Source: JBHELG01 sp046263195 (GTDB lineage Bacteria; Actinomycetota; Nitriliruptoria; Nitriliruptorales; JAHWKO01). From it: DNA of 40,534 bases. The DNA is taken from contig JBHELG010000109.1 in assembly GCA_046263195.1 (NCBI GenBank), positions 1 through 40,534 on the forward strand. The letters are read 5' to 3'. The notes under the pieces were generated by a model. It ran no database searches. It was not told the DNA's origin and saw only the letters and a program-made list of their open reading frames with translations. Every line of letters begins with the position of its first letter. Within the stretch, counting starts at the first letter, position 1. The translations under genes and the position numbers were made by a program. Of the stretch, positions 8,564 through 17,781 are shown piece by piece.

Positions 8564-9715
8564 ATGCACCCCGTATTCGTCGGAACCGAAGGGCAGCGGC
8601 TAGCCACGGTCGTCGGCTCCCTCACCTACACGCTCAAGCGGACCAAAGCGGCCGTCGGTCGCATAGCACGCGGCAAGCCAAGACATGCTTACGCGGAAGG
8701 CCCACCGGAGGGACTCTCGCAGCAGAGTCTCGAACTCCTGGTCCGCCAGCATGTCGGACCAGTCGCCCTGACGCGGATACGCCACGAACACCTGTCGGGC
8801 TGGAAGAGGAAAGGCGCGTTCCGTGTGCACCTGGAGGTTGAGAACGGCTCGACGTGGAGCCTGGTATTCAAGGACGCCTGCTACAACCGTGACGAGATAG
8901 CGCTCGATGGCCTGCCGCAGAGGCCCGGACCTCCTGAATATCTCATCCACACGACACGCACGGAAGGCCTTGCGAGCTACCTGCCTGAGGTCTATCAGTG
9001 TCACGAGATCTCCCCGCAAAGCCACTACCACTACCTCATAGAGGATCTCTCACGCAGCCACGTCCGGCTGCGCCAGCCACAGCTCGCCATGGTCGTATCG
9101 CAAGAGCTGCCGGCCATCCATGCCGCTCTCGAGACACGTATAGGTGAAGATGGCAGCGGTTTCCTGCGGTTCGATCAGGAATTCTCCTACAGCCTTCTCG
9201 GGTACGCAGCCGCCGCACTGCACGAGCTTGCTTCCGAGCGTCCGCTGCCTCCGCTCGACGCCGTGCTCGCGACCTGGGAACAGCTCGAACGCTTCTACAC
9301 GCGAGGCCTGGTCTCCACCTACGACCGGGTTGAACTCAGCCCGATCCACGGCGACCTCAATCCGACCAACATCTGGGCGGACCCAAGTGACCCGCGCCAG
9401 CTGCGCCTCGTGGACTGGGAGTGGGCGGGCCTCGGGATCCCCCATTCCGACCTCGTATCCGTCTGCGAAGGGGGGTCGCCGGGAGTCGAGCGTGAAGCGG
9501 TCCAGCGCTACAACGCGGTGACGAGGTGTCGGACCCTCGAGGAGGATCGCAGCATCTTCTCCTGGTGCAAGCTGCAGCGCTGTCTGTCCAACGCGGCCTA
9601 CTGCTCCCGCCAGCTGCTCGAAGGACCTGCCATCCAGAGACGCTTCGATCTCGGCAGGGCCGTCCAGCAGTCGCTGAGGAATATCGCGGTCATCCTGGCC
9701 GCCACCAGCCCCTGA
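8564..9715 (+). CDS. APH/choline-kinase-fold phosphotransferase
   Basis: A 383-residue protein with the aminoglycoside phosphotransferase fold. The catalytic loop is HGDLNPTNIW and the metal-binding segment is LRLVDWEWAGLG. The first 100 residues resemble the N-lobe with a weak nucleotide-binding strand (TWSLVFKDAC). ATG 8564 is favoured because GGAGAA lies eight bases upstream; the frame is open to ATG 8483, which would add CLYCGSS. Its place next to the polysaccharide locus suggests it phosphorylates a sugar, lipid or glycan precursor rather than an antibiotic. That is inference. Confidence 0.78.
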   Translation: MHPVFVGTEGQRLATVVGSLTYTLKRTKAAVGRIARGKPRHAYAEGPPEGLSQQSLELLVRQHVGPVALTRIRHEHLSGWKRKGAFRVHLEVENGSTWSLVFKDACYNRDEIALDGLPQRPGPPEYLIHTTRTEGLASYLPEVYQCHEISPQSHYHYLIEDLSRSHVRLRQPQLAMVVSQELPAIHAALETRIGEDGSGFLRFDQEFSYSLLGYAAAALHELASERPLPPLDAVLATWEQLERFYTRGLVSTYDRVELSPIHGDLNPTNIWADPSDPRQLRLVDWEWAGLGIPHSDLVSVCEGGSPGVEREAVQRYNAVTRCRTLEEDRSIFSWCKLQRCLSNAAYCSRQLLEGPAIQRRFDLGRAVQQSLRNIAVILAATSP

Positions 9716-9733
9716 CTCGCGGGCCTCTCACAT

Positions 9734-9750
9734 GCGGCTGTAAGGGCCGC
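9734..9750. terminator. Short hairpin between convergent genes
   Basis: The arms GCGGC and GCCGC flank a 7-base loop in the 36-bp gap between the kinase gene and the convergent sugar transferase gene. It could end transcription from either side, but there is no U-tract. Confidence 0.3.
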
Positions 9751-9751
9751 G

Positions 9752-10579
9752 TCAGTACGCGCCTCGTCCTGACAGGACGGCCGGAATGGTCAGGAGCAGG
9801 AGTTTCACATCCAGCCACAGTGACCAGTCCCGGATGTAGGACAGGTCCATCTCCATCCAGGTGTCAAAGTCCAGATCAGAACGGCCGCTGACCTGCCACG
9901 TGCAGGTCAAGCCGGGCTTCACCGCCAACCGTCCCCGCTCACGGGGCCCGTAGACCGCGTACTCGTCTGGAAGCGGCGGACGAGGCCCGACGAGGCTCAT
10001 GTCCCCCCGCAGGACGTTCAACAGCTGGGGCATCTCGTCGAGACTGAGCTTGCGCAGGACACGGCCGACCGGAGTGATGCGAGGATCGTTGCGGACCTTG
10101 AAGATCGGGCCGGTGCATTCATTCAGATCGGCCAGCTCAGCTCTCCGTGCTTCCGCGTCCCGGTACATCGAGCGGAACTTGAACATGCGGAACGGCCGCC
10201 CATCTCGTCCGAGTCGCTCCTGCACGAACAGCACGTGCCCGGGTGACGTAGAGATGATCGCCAGACTCGCGATGAGCAGCACGGGGGCGAACAGGATCAG
10301 CAGCAGCAGGCTCCCGACGATGTCGATGGCACGTTTCACGCCGAGCTTCCATCTGCTGTGGAGCCGGGCGGCAACATCGCTGAACTGCCCGTCGAGGTGT
10401 GGGATGAAGTCCGCGCCGAGGAACGGCTGCACGACGAGCTCGGGGCCGCCCTCGACGGCAGCCGCGAGCTCCGTGCCCACCGACCGGAAATTCGAGTCCA
10501 TCAGTGATCCGGCCGCGAGGCCGTCGGCGAGCGAGCTGGGGAGGCCCTCCGGCCCCCGCTGTGGCGCATTCATCCCCAC
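9752..10579 (-). CDS. Initiating sugar-phosphate transferase (polyprenyl-P, WbaP/CpsE family)
   Basis: A 275-residue bacterial sugar transferase. It has one membrane helix (VGSLLLLILFAPVLLIASLAI), then FVQERLGRDGRPFRMFKFRSMY, KLSLDEMPQLLNVLRGDMSLVGPRP and PGLTCTWQVSGRS. These marks belong to enzymes that move a hexose-1-phosphate from a UDP-sugar onto undecaprenyl phosphate, the first step of exopolysaccharide repeat assembly. It is the short form, lacking the multi-helix N-terminal region. GTG 10579 fits best: GGAGG lies seven bases upstream, and the codon overlaps the TAG of the preceding glycosyltransferase (TAGTG). ATG 10573 is the alternative. Confidence 0.9.
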   Translation of the reverse strand: MGMNAPQRGPEGLPSSLADGLAAGSLMDSNFRSVGTELAAAVEGGPELVVQPFLGADFIPHLDGQFSDVAARLHSRWKLGVKRAIDIVGSLLLLILFAPVLLIASLAIISTSPGHVLFVQERLGRDGRPFRMFKFRSMYRDAEARRAELADLNECTGPIFKVRNDPRITPVGRVLRKLSLDEMPQLLNVLRGDMSLVGPRPPLPDEYAVYGPRERGRLAVKPGLTCTWQVSGRSDLDFDTWMEMDLSYIRDWSLWLDVKLLLLTIPAVLSGRGAY

Positions 10580-11961
10580 TAGGAGGCCTCCTTCCGAGTC
10601 TCCGCCAGGGGCTCCGCCCCGGCGGCCGTTCCCCACTCATCCGTACCGGGAGGGCGATCCGGGCGGGATTTCGCCTCGGAAAGCGCGACCACACGCCGCT
10701 CACCCTCCACCCCGAGAAGACGCTGATAGAGCCCCACGTAGCTGCCCGCCTGGTGCTCCCACGACAGCTCGTCCTCGATGCGGGCCCGGGCGAGCTCTCC
10801 CATCCCTCGGCGACGGTCGGGGTCGTCAAGGAGAAGGTCGATGGCAAGGGCGAAGCCAGCGGGATCGTTGTCGCTGACGTAGAGGCCCGCTTCACCGGCC
10901 GAGACACGCGTCTCCTTCAGGTCGAAGGACACGACCGGAAGACCGAAAGCCATGTACTCGACGACCTTGTTCATCGTGCACAGGTCGTTGAAGCCGTTCT
11001 TCGGATCGGGCGCGAGGCCGAGGTCGGCGGTGGACAGGTAGTCGCCGATGAGCCTGTCGTCCGCTCGTCCGGTGAACGTCACCCACTCCGACAGGTCGAG
11101 CTCGTCTGCGAGCTTGCGAAGGTCCTCGAAGCAGTCGCCGAAGCCGAGCAGTGCGAAGTGGCAGTCGCGTCTGCCATGCTCGTGGACGAGCTGCGCGATC
11201 GCTCGCAGGAGCAGGTCGACCCCGTCCTGGGGCCCCATCACGCCCAGGTAGCAGCCGAGGAAGCGGCGCCCCCTCTTGAGCTCGGGGCACGGGAGTCCGC
11301 GGCGCATGCGCCCTGCGACGGGTCCGCTGCGCACCACGGACACCGTTTCCGGGGAGCGGCGTCCGCGACGAAGTGCAACCTCGCGGAACGAGTTGTTCGT
11401 CGCGATGACGTGATCGGCGAGGCGGTAGGTCGCCCGCTCGAGCCATGTGAGGAAGGTCAGAAGGAGCGCAGGCCCGTCGGGAAAACGCACCCGGTAGAGC
11501 TCGGGGCAGAGGTCGTGCTGATCGAAGACGAAACGCTTTCCAAGCAGCTTGAACGGCGCGGCGAGCAGGAAGTAGGTGTCGGGAGGGTTGCAGGCCTGAA
11601 TCGCATCAACCCGATCCCGGATTGCCACCCGCATGGCCAGCCGGGCAGTCTGCAACCAGCAGTAGGCGAACTCCCAGGCGAAGCCGAGCCGGTTGCGGGC
11701 CTGCGAAGGGGGGTCGTACTTGTGCAGTCGGACGCCCTCGAGAACCTCGAAAGGAGGATCGCCCGGTCCCTTGGGACAGATGACGGAAACCGAGAAACCG
11801 GCCGCGACCAGTGCCTGGCATTCGAGCCAGACGCGACGATCCAACGGCACCGGCAGGTTCTGGACGACGATGAGAAAGTGAGGGGCCGGCCGTATGTCAC
11901 CGCTGTCAGCGAGACGGTCACTCCGAGGCGTGGGTCCGCTCGTTCTTGGACGTCGCTGCAA
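10579..11961 (-). CDS. Family GT4 glycosyltransferase
   Basis: A 460-residue GT-B glycosyltransferase. The N-lobe begins FLIVVQNLPVPLDRRVWLECQAL, and the C-lobe carries VMGPQDGVDLLLRAIAQL, the donor-site segment NKVVEYMAFGLPVVSFD, and E-x7-E-like spacing. It is similar to WfaP/WcaI-type exopolysaccharide enzymes. The listed start is TTG 11961 without a clear ribosome site. No better start lies before residue 25, so the N-terminus is uncertain. The C-terminal 45 residues are charged and probably disordered. It is translationally coupled to the initiating transferase. Confidence 0.85.
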   Translation of the reverse strand: MQRRPRTSGPTPRSDRLADSGDIRPAPHFLIVVQNLPVPLDRRVWLECQALVAAGFSVSVICPKGPGDPPFEVLEGVRLHKYDPPSQARNRLGFAWEFAYCWLQTARLAMRVAIRDRVDAIQACNPPDTYFLLAAPFKLLGKRFVFDQHDLCPELYRVRFPDGPALLLTFLTWLERATYRLADHVIATNNSFREVALRRGRRSPETVSVVRSGPVAGRMRRGLPCPELKRGRRFLGCYLGVMGPQDGVDLLLRAIAQLVHEHGRRDCHFALLGFGDCFEDLRKLADELDLSEWVTFTGRADDRLIGDYLSTADLGLAPDPKNGFNDLCTMNKVVEYMAFGLPVVSFDLKETRVSAGEAGLYVSDNDPAGFALAIDLLLDDPDRRRGMGELARARIEDELSWEHQAGSYVGLYQRLLGVEGERRVVALSEAKSRPDRPPGTDEWGTAAGAEPLAETRKEAS

Positions 11962-12129
11962 AGTGGTCGGCTCCTCAACGAAAACTGCGGAGGAGTTCCT
12001 ACGACCAGATCAAGGCCCCTCGGTAGTGACGCGTGTCCCGACAGTTAGATACACGTGACAGTCGTCCCTGGCCGGTTTGCCGCTGGACCCTGAGGATCCG
12101 GGGACACTTCTCGCAAGGAAAACCTTCGT

Positions 12130-13080
12130 ATGGGGGCGAAAACGCCTGAGGTCACGCTCGTCGTGGTGACGTACAACAGCGCTCCGCTGTTGCCCGGGTT
12201 CTTCACCGCGCTTCCTTCGGCGCTGGCGGACGTCGCTGGTTACGAGGTCGTAGTGGCGGACAACGCGTCCTGCGATGAAAGTCCCGCGCTCGTCGCCGAA
12301 CTCGAGCCGGAGGCGACGGTCATCCGCATGGATCGCAACGGGGGCTATGCAGCGGGAATAAACGCGGGGATTGCACGGGCGTCGCAGAGCTCCCGTGCGG
12401 TACTCGTCTGCAACCCCGACTTACGCCTCCACCCCGGCTCTGTGCGGCTCCTGCTCGATGAGCTGGCCTCACCTGCAGTGGGAATCGTCGTGCCGCGCCT
12501 CCTCGAAGCCGACGGCAGGCTGGCACTGTCCTTGCGCCGCGAACCCAACATCCTGCGTGCGCTCGGGGAAGCCCTGCTGGGAGGCAACAGGGCCGGATGG
12601 TTCGCGCCGCTCGGCGAGGTGGTCAGCGCCCCCCACACCTACGAGCGCCCCGGCAACGCAGACTGGGCGTGCGGAGCCATGATGCTCATCTCACGTCGGT
12701 GCCTCGAGCGGGTTGGCCCCTGGGACGAGTCCTTCTTCCTCTACTCGGAGGAGACCGACTTCGCCCTGCGTGCCCGCGACGCCGGTTTTGAACTGCGCTA
12801 CGTCCCCGACGCGGCGGCGACGCACCTGGGCGGAGAGCGCCACACCTCGGCACATCTGTGGGCCCTGCTCACCGTCAACCGGGTTCGCCTCTACTCCCGC
12901 CGCCACGGGCTCGCCCGCACGGCCGCCTTCTGGGGCGTTGTCACGCTAAACGAGGCCCTGCGAGCACTAGCCGGGCGAGCCGTCCACCGCGCGGCGCTCG
13001 GGGCCCTACTGCGGCCCCGACTCTGGGCTGACAAGCCTGACCAGCCCGGCCAGCGCATGAGGCAATGGGCAACACCATGA
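12130..13080 (+). CDS. Family GT2 glycosyltransferase (rhamnosyltransferase-like)
   Basis: A 316-residue GT-A enzyme of the WbbL/RfbF type. It has LVVVTYNSAPLLPGF, VVVADNASCDES, RNGGYAAGINAGI, the DXD-like LVCNPDLRL, and DESFFLYSEETDFALRARDAGF, where the acidic EETD is the likely catalytic base region. Such enzymes commonly add rhamnose to lipid-linked glycans. ATG 12130 follows AAGGA by about ten bases. It heads a plus-strand unit of three overlapping genes; its stop overlaps the start of the next glycosyltransferase. Confidence 0.88.
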   Translation: MGAKTPEVTLVVVTYNSAPLLPGFFTALPSALADVAGYEVVVADNASCDESPALVAELEPEATVIRMDRNGGYAAGINAGIARASQSSRAVLVCNPDLRLHPGSVRLLLDELASPAVGIVVPRLLEADGRLALSLRREPNILRALGEALLGGNRAGWFAPLGEVVSAPHTYERPGNADWACGAMMLISRRCLERVGPWDESFFLYSEETDFALRARDAGFELRYVPDAAATHLGGERHTSAHLWALLTVNRVRLYSRRHGLARTAAFWGVVTLNEALRALAGRAVHRAALGALLRPRLWADKPDQPGQRMRQWATP

Positions 13081-13910
13081 TCAGCGTCGTGGTCCCCGCC
13101 CATGACGAGGAACGCACCATCGAACGCTGCCTCTCCGCCTTGCTCCGTGACGTGCGCCCCGGCGAACTCGAGATCGTCGTCGTCTGCAACGGCTGCTCCG
13201 ACCGCACGGCGGAGGTGGCCAGGCGCTTCGGCCCCCCCGTCCAGGTGATCGAGACCGCGGTCGCCTCGAAGATCCACGCCCTCAACCTCGGCGACGAGGT
13301 CGCCAGGGGCTTCCCGAGGTTCTACGTCGATGCCGACGTCGAGTTCACGACACCGGACCTGCGGGAAGTGACCGAGGTACTCCAGCGCGGCGAGGCACTG
13401 TTCGCCTCTCCCTGTCTCGAGCTCGATCTCCGGAAGAGACCGCGGTGGATGGTGCGGGCCTACTACAGCATCTGGCACAAGTTGCCATCCGTGCAGGCGA
13501 ATCTCGCCGGCTCAGGGGTCTACGCGGTATCTGAGGTGGGGCGTCAGCGCTTCGGGCGCTTCCCTGACCTCATCGCCGACGACCTCTTCGTCCAGCAGCA
13601 GTACGACCCCTCCGAGCGGCGACGGGTGCAGTCGAGTCGGTCGCGTATGCGTGCCCCTCGCACCTTCTCAGCGCTCGTGCGCCGCAAGGTCAGGGTCTTC
13701 GCGGGAAACGAACAGCACGCCGAGTTCTTGCCCTCATCCGGCACCACCACCGACTGGACCGGCTGGCTGCACGTCATCCGGGAACAGCCCTCGCTCTGTG
13801 TCCACCTCCCCGCCTTCGTCCTCGCCTCCGTCGCAGCCAAGGTCCTGGCACGTCTCCAGCTGTGGCGCGGGACCATCAGCTGGGGGCGGGACGAGACGAG
13901 TCGCGCCTGA
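13077..13910 (+). CDS. Family GT2 glycosyltransferase with C-terminal hydrophobic segment
   Basis: A 277-residue GT-A enzyme. It shows ISVVVPAHDEERTIERCLSAL, IVVVCNGCSDRTAEVA, a YVDADVEF metal-binding motif, and ADDLFVQQQY late in the fold. A C-terminal hydrophobic stretch (LPAFVLASVAAKVLARL) may sit at the membrane. ATG 13077 overlaps the TGA of the previous gene as ATGA; the in-frame ATG 13065 is less likely. Its own TGA overlaps the start of the flippase gene (TGATG). The donor and acceptor are unknown. Confidence 0.87.
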   Translation: MISVVVPAHDEERTIERCLSALLRDVRPGELEIVVVCNGCSDRTAEVARRFGPPVQVIETAVASKIHALNLGDEVARGFPRFYVDADVEFTTPDLREVTEVLQRGEALFASPCLELDLRKRPRWMVRAYYSIWHKLPSVQANLAGSGVYAVSEVGRQRFGRFPDLIADDLFVQQQYDPSERRRVQSSRSRMRAPRTFSALVRRKVRVFAGNEQHAEFLPSSGTTTDWTGWLHVIREQPSLCVHLPAFVLASVAAKVLARLQLWRGTISWGRDETSRA

Positions 13911-15580
13911 TGCGGCGCCCACTCCCCTTCGAACACGAACCACTCCCGCCCGGCGACGGACGCGGAGTTCACCTCCTGCCTGACCTCGAAGTCGCGGGCG
14001 AGCAAGGGCGGCGGACGTTCCGGGGCGCCCTCCCGTGGGCATTCGTCATGAACGGGGGGCAGCAGGCGGTGACGCTGCTCGTGAGCATGGTGCTCGCGGC
14101 GGTCGTCGGGCCAGCCGTGTACGGCCTCGTTGCCATGGCGAACGTCTACATCGCGTTCCTCGACATGCTCCTGCAGCAGGGCATGGTGCCAGCGATCGTG
14201 CAGCGCAAGGATCTCCAAGAGGCACACCTCGACACCGCGTTCTGGTTGGTGATGGCATCGGGTGTCGTGCTGCCGCTCAGCGGGATCGCACTGAGCGGTT
14301 GGTGGGCGGACGTCAACCGGATGCCGGACCTGGCGCCGGTCATCGTCGCGTTGAGTGCGCTGCTGCCGATCCGGTCGCTGGTGGTGGTCCAGGACGCCAT
14401 CCTGCGTCGCGCCATGGACTTCCGGGCGCTCGCGTTCAGGACGAACCTCTCGGCGCTGGCGGGCGGGGCGGTCGGCATCAGCATGGCGTTGCAGGGTTAC
14501 GGCGTCTGGTCCCTGGTAGCCCAGCAGCTCACCGCAGCGGCAACGGAGGTGCTCGTCCTGTGGACGGCGAGCCGTTGGCGTCCGAGGGTCCGCTTCTCGG
14601 TCCGCGCCGCGCGTGAGCTGCTCAGTTTCACCTCGGGATCCGCGCTTTCCAGCATGGGGGCGTTCATCCACACCCGCGCGGATGCGTTGCTGATCGGGCT
14701 CTTCTTCGGCCCAACCGCGGTCGGCCTGTACCGGCTGGCCGCGAAACTGGTCGAATCGCTGAAGACCTTGGCGATCAAGACGCTCCAGGCGGTCTCGCTG
14801 CCGGAACTCTCCCGCTTCCAGGACAATCCGCGCGTCTTCAACGAGCGGTTCCTCGACATCGTGCGGTTCAGCACCTGGGTGGCCGCCCCACTGTTCGGCG
14901 CGCTGGCGCTGACCAGCGGTCCCTTGGTCTCGCTCCTCGGGGAGGAGTGGGCCGGCAGCGCTGCCGCGATCACCGCCCTGTCCTTGGTCGGATTCTCCAG
15001 CGCGCTGGGTGGGTTCAGTGGTTCCATCCTGCAGGCGCTCGGGAGGCCCCACCTCCTCGCAGTGCTGACCTGGACTGCTGCCGGTCTGAGCGCCGGCGGG
15101 TTCGCCGTGGCAGGCTTCTGGCTGCTCGACGCCAACGAGGCGCAGCAGGTCCTCGGCATGGCGATCTCACGGGTGGTGGTCGTCGCCGTCCTCCTCCTCA
15201 CGATCAACATCGCCGTCGTCATGAAGCTCACCTCGGTCCGGCTCGCGCAGCTCAGGCGCGCCGTGGGACCGCCCCTCACCGCGGGATCGCTGATCGTCCT
15301 GATGGTCTCGGCGGCCCGCTGGTTGTGGGGTGCCTGGCTCACCTCGGCCCTCGCCGACCTCGCCCTCACGCTGTCCCTCCTGTTGGTGGCAACGGCCTGC
15401 TCGCTGTTCGTCCTCGAACCTCGCGTCCGACCACTCGTGATGCAGACCTTGACGGCGCTCCGTGCCACGAAGAGCAGTGCTTTGCAGGACCGGCAGGCCG
15501 GCGCTGTGCCGGACGCGGCGCGCCACCACCCGCCGCAGGTACTCCTCCCCGAGACGGGTCCCACCGACGTGACTCCGTGA
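13910..15580 (+). CDS. Wzx-type polysaccharide flippase (WzxC-like)
   Basis: A 556-residue MOP-superfamily exporter with roughly 12-14 hydrophobic segments, beginning ALPWAFVMNGGQQAVTLLVSMVLAAVVGPAVYGL. WzxC-like features include the FLDMLLQQGMVPAIVQRKDL region and the SGSALSSMGAFIHTRADALLIGLFFGPTAVGLYRLA segment. It flips lipid-linked repeat units across the cytoplasmic membrane. The cytosolic C-terminus (about 50 residues) is Pro/Ala-rich. ATG 13910 overlaps the upstream stop codon. Together with the initiating transferase, Wzz-like and polymerase-like genes, it defines a Wzx/Wzy pathway. Confidence 0.9.
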   Translation: MRRPLPFEHEPLPPGDGRGVHLLPDLEVAGEQGRRTFRGALPWAFVMNGGQQAVTLLVSMVLAAVVGPAVYGLVAMANVYIAFLDMLLQQGMVPAIVQRKDLQEAHLDTAFWLVMASGVVLPLSGIALSGWWADVNRMPDLAPVIVALSALLPIRSLVVVQDAILRRAMDFRALAFRTNLSALAGGAVGISMALQGYGVWSLVAQQLTAAATEVLVLWTASRWRPRVRFSVRAARELLSFTSGSALSSMGAFIHTRADALLIGLFFGPTAVGLYRLAAKLVESLKTLAIKTLQAVSLPELSRFQDNPRVFNERFLDIVRFSTWVAAPLFGALALTSGPLVSLLGEEWAGSAAAITALSLVGFSSALGGFSGSILQALGRPHLLAVLTWTAAGLSAGGFAVAGFWLLDANEAQQVLGMAISRVVVVAVLLLTINIAVVMKLTSVRLAQLRRAVGPPLTAGSLIVLMVSAARWLWGAWLTSALADLALTLSLLLVATACSLFVLEPRVRPLVMQTLTALRATKSSALQDRQAGAVPDAARHHPPQVLLPETGPTDVTP

Positions 15581-15778
15581 TCCGCTCCGCCCCGACCCGG
15601 AAGCGGTCACGCCGCTAGCCGGCGCCACCTCCGCCCCGAAACGTCTCCCGCGGACACGACTCTCGCCGGTGACTCAGTGCGACCCGCCATGTGGGCGATG
15701 GTCCAGTGACGGCTGGGAGCGTGTGCGGCACAGTGGGTGCGTGCAAAGCCCGATGCAGGCAGATCGGAAGGTCGACAG

Positions 15779-16456
15779 ATGGCAGACAGGTTCAACCAAC
15801 CGCCACGAGACCCAGAATTCCCTCCTGACGAGCCCGGGGCCGCACGTGAGCCGCGGGAGCGAACGGGGCTCGACGACGTCATGCCCGGAGAAAGTGGCGA
15901 GCAGGCCCCTGGAGCCCCTGGCGGAGACACGAGTCTCCCTGGTCCGGGCCTTGGCGAGAGTGTGGAGCCTCAAGGCGCACCGGGAGTATCACCGGATCAA
16001 CCGTGGGGGGAACCTTCCCCGGGAATGGGTGAGCAGCCTTCCCCAGGCATGGGGGGCATGGGCGAGCAGCCTTCCCCAGGCATGGGGGGCCCGGGGCAGC
16101 AGGGGCCTGGTGGCCAGGGCGGCGGATTCGGCGGTGAGGCGCCACCCTCGACGGGTGCAGGGACCTTCGGCACCGAGGCGCCGGGCTCCACCGGTGCAGG
16201 GGCCTTCGGCACCGGGGCGCAAGCTCCGACCACTGCCGGTAGGTCCGGCATGGGTGATCGCAGGGAGTCCGGCGAGGGAGGCGTGCTCGACTCCATGAAG
16301 GACGCGCTCCGCAAGGTGAAGGACGCGGTCACACCAGACGAGGAAGACACGCAAGACGAGAGTGTGCGGCCCGGGCCGCTCCCAACGGAGTCGCAGGAAC
16401 GGCGCGGGCATCTGCCGCAGGAACCGCAGGAAGGACCCGGCGGCAGCCTTCGCTGA
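15779..16456 (+). CDS. Low-complexity Gly/Pro-rich protein
   Basis: A 225-residue protein predicted to be almost wholly disordered. The middle has internal repeats: EQPSPGMGG units (residues about 84-105) and TGAG-FGTEAPGS-type units. A single amphipathic helix appears near the C-terminus (LDSMKDALRKVKDAV). There is no signal peptide and no membrane segment. ATG 15779 has GGAAGG about eight bases upstream; the frame is open 14 codons further. It sits alone between the flippase gene and a convergent glycosyltransferase. No family is recognised and no function is assigned. Confidence 0.6.
   Translation: MADRFNQPPRDPEFPPDEPGAAREPRERTGLDDVMPGESGEQAPGAPGGDTSLPGPGLGESVEPQGAPGVSPDQPWGEPSPGMGEQPSPGMGGMGEQPSPGMGGPGQQGPGGQGGGFGGEAPPSTGAGTFGTEAPGSTGAGAFGTGAQAPTTAGRSGMGDRRESGEGGVLDSMKDALRKVKDAVTPDEEDTQDESVRPGPLPTESQERRGHLPQEPQEGPGGSLR
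16031..16090 (+). repeat. 27-bp direct repeat, period 33
   Basis: Two identical 27-bp copies lie at 16031-16057 and 16064-16090 inside the low-complexity gene. They encode EQPSPGMGG, and a degenerate copy lies just upstream near 16009. A second imperfect repeat of period 39 (GGTGCAGGG...TTCGGCACC) lies at 16154-16220. They may vary in copy number between strains. Confidence 0.8.
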
Positions 16457-16576
16457 GGGTCAGACACGGAGGGGCCTGCCGCGTCCATGACCGGCGCGGC
16501 GGGCTCCCGGTCCCAGCAGGTCCACGCGCGCTCTGACGCCTGCGAGCCCCACCACCACGAGCGGCCCTTCTAGGGC

Positions 16577-17770
16577 TCAGGTGATCCGCTCAGCGGGTGC
16601 GATCCTGCTGTCATCGTCGACCTGGACACCGAGCGCCCGGGCAAAAGCGGCTGCTCGCCGGTCCCAGCTGTGGCGCCCCGCGAACTCCCGGCGGCGGGCA
16701 ACCAACATCGGTGCTGCCCCCTCCCCCAGCGCCCGATCGACCTCGTCCACGAAATCGGATGGATTTGAGGCCGCGCGCACGAGCTCGGTGTCGAGCCAAC
16801 GGACGGCGGGCAGGTCGGTGGCCACGGCGGCCCGCCCTGCGGCCAGGTATTCCAGTGTCTTCAGGGGAAAGCTGGCTCGGTTGAACGGCGTGTCGGCATA
16901 GGGGACGAGCCCGACGTCGATCACGCGCAGATAGGACGGCAGTTGCTCGAACGGCTTGTGACCGACCCACCTGACGTTTGGTCGTCCGAGCAGCCCGTTC
17001 ATCCGCTGCAACTGAAAGGTCCGCTGCCGAGGCCCGACGAGCAGCAGGGAGTGGCCGCGCTCCGCCACCGTCTCGAGCAGCCGAAGATCGATCCGATTCG
17101 ACAAGTGACCCACGAAGCCCACGATCGGTGGGGCCAGGTCGACGTCATCGGGGACAGGGGCGTCGTCCGTGGCGGCGAACAGTTCGACGTCGACACCATT
17201 GGGAATGAATGTCGGCTCGACCCCCCGGGCGCGAAACTTGTCGGTCAATCCCGGGGAGCAGACGATTACCTGAGTCGCCCGCCGCAGCAGGCGTTGTTCG
17301 ACGTGGCGGACATAGCGTGCCGAGACTCCCATGAGTCCTGCTCCGGCGGCGAAGTCGTCGGTGGCGTACAGCACCCGCTGCTCCTCGCCGCAGGCGCCGA
17401 ACAGGTCCCTTTGCCCGATCACCACCACCGCTCGAACCCGCCCGCCGAGCTGTTCTACCGCCCGACGCAGTGCGCGGCGCACGAGCGCCTGTCCCAGCCT
17501 GCGCATGCCCGGCCGGTGACTGCCCGGCTGTACGACGGGAGTCAGCCGGGCGAGTGACGGTCCCAGGAGGCGCAGGCGCTGGTCCTCGAGCGAGGCCGCG
17601 ACATGCGGATGGAGGCGCGGGGTGAGATGTGACAGGGGCGGGTCGACGTAGAGCACCGGGGTGAATGCGGTCAGGCGCTCGGCGATGTGACGGCCAGCCA
17701 GGCGGTGGCCATCCCACGGCGCCCCGCCGCATACGACGACGAGCCCGTCCCCGGCAAAGGTCGTCTCCAC
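16577..17770 (-). CDS. Family GT4-like glycosyltransferase
   Basis: A 397-residue GT-B enzyme. It has VVVCGGAPWDGHRLAGRHIAERL at the N-lobe, a linker with VIVCSPGLTDKFRARG and FIPNGVDVELF, and the C-lobe segments PIVGFVGHLSNRIDLRLL, NVRWVGHKPFEQLPSYL and PLKTLEYLAAGRAAVATDLP. The pattern matches glycosyltransferases of the Tuak/WcaI-like group (GT4 or DUF1972-related). GTG 17770 with AGGAG six bases upstream is preferred, although the frame stays open to 18475 across the neighbouring gene. It lies 12 bp after a GT2 gene on the same strand. Confidence 0.87.
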   Translation of the reverse strand: METTFAGDGLVVVCGGAPWDGHRLAGRHIAERLTAFTPVLYVDPPLSHLTPRLHPHVAASLEDQRLRLLGPSLARLTPVVQPGSHRPGMRRLGQALVRRALRRAVEQLGGRVRAVVVIGQRDLFGACGEEQRVLYATDDFAAGAGLMGVSARYVRHVEQRLLRRATQVIVCSPGLTDKFRARGVEPTFIPNGVDVELFAATDDAPVPDDVDLAPPIVGFVGHLSNRIDLRLLETVAERGHSLLLVGPRQRTFQLQRMNGLLGRPNVRWVGHKPFEQLPSYLRVIDVGLVPYADTPFNRASFPLKTLEYLAAGRAAVATDLPAVRWLDTELVRAASNPSDFVDEVDRALGEGAAPMLVARRREFAGRHSWDRRAAAFARALGVQVDDDSRIAPAERIT

Positions 17771-17781
17771 GGCCGCTCCTG

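Noticed and set aside
13544..15052. Long minus-strand open frame of 502 codons
   Set aside because: It lies antisense to the flippase and GT2 genes, is low-complexity Arg/Glu/Gln-rich, and has no family resemblance. It is a GC-driven shadow frame.
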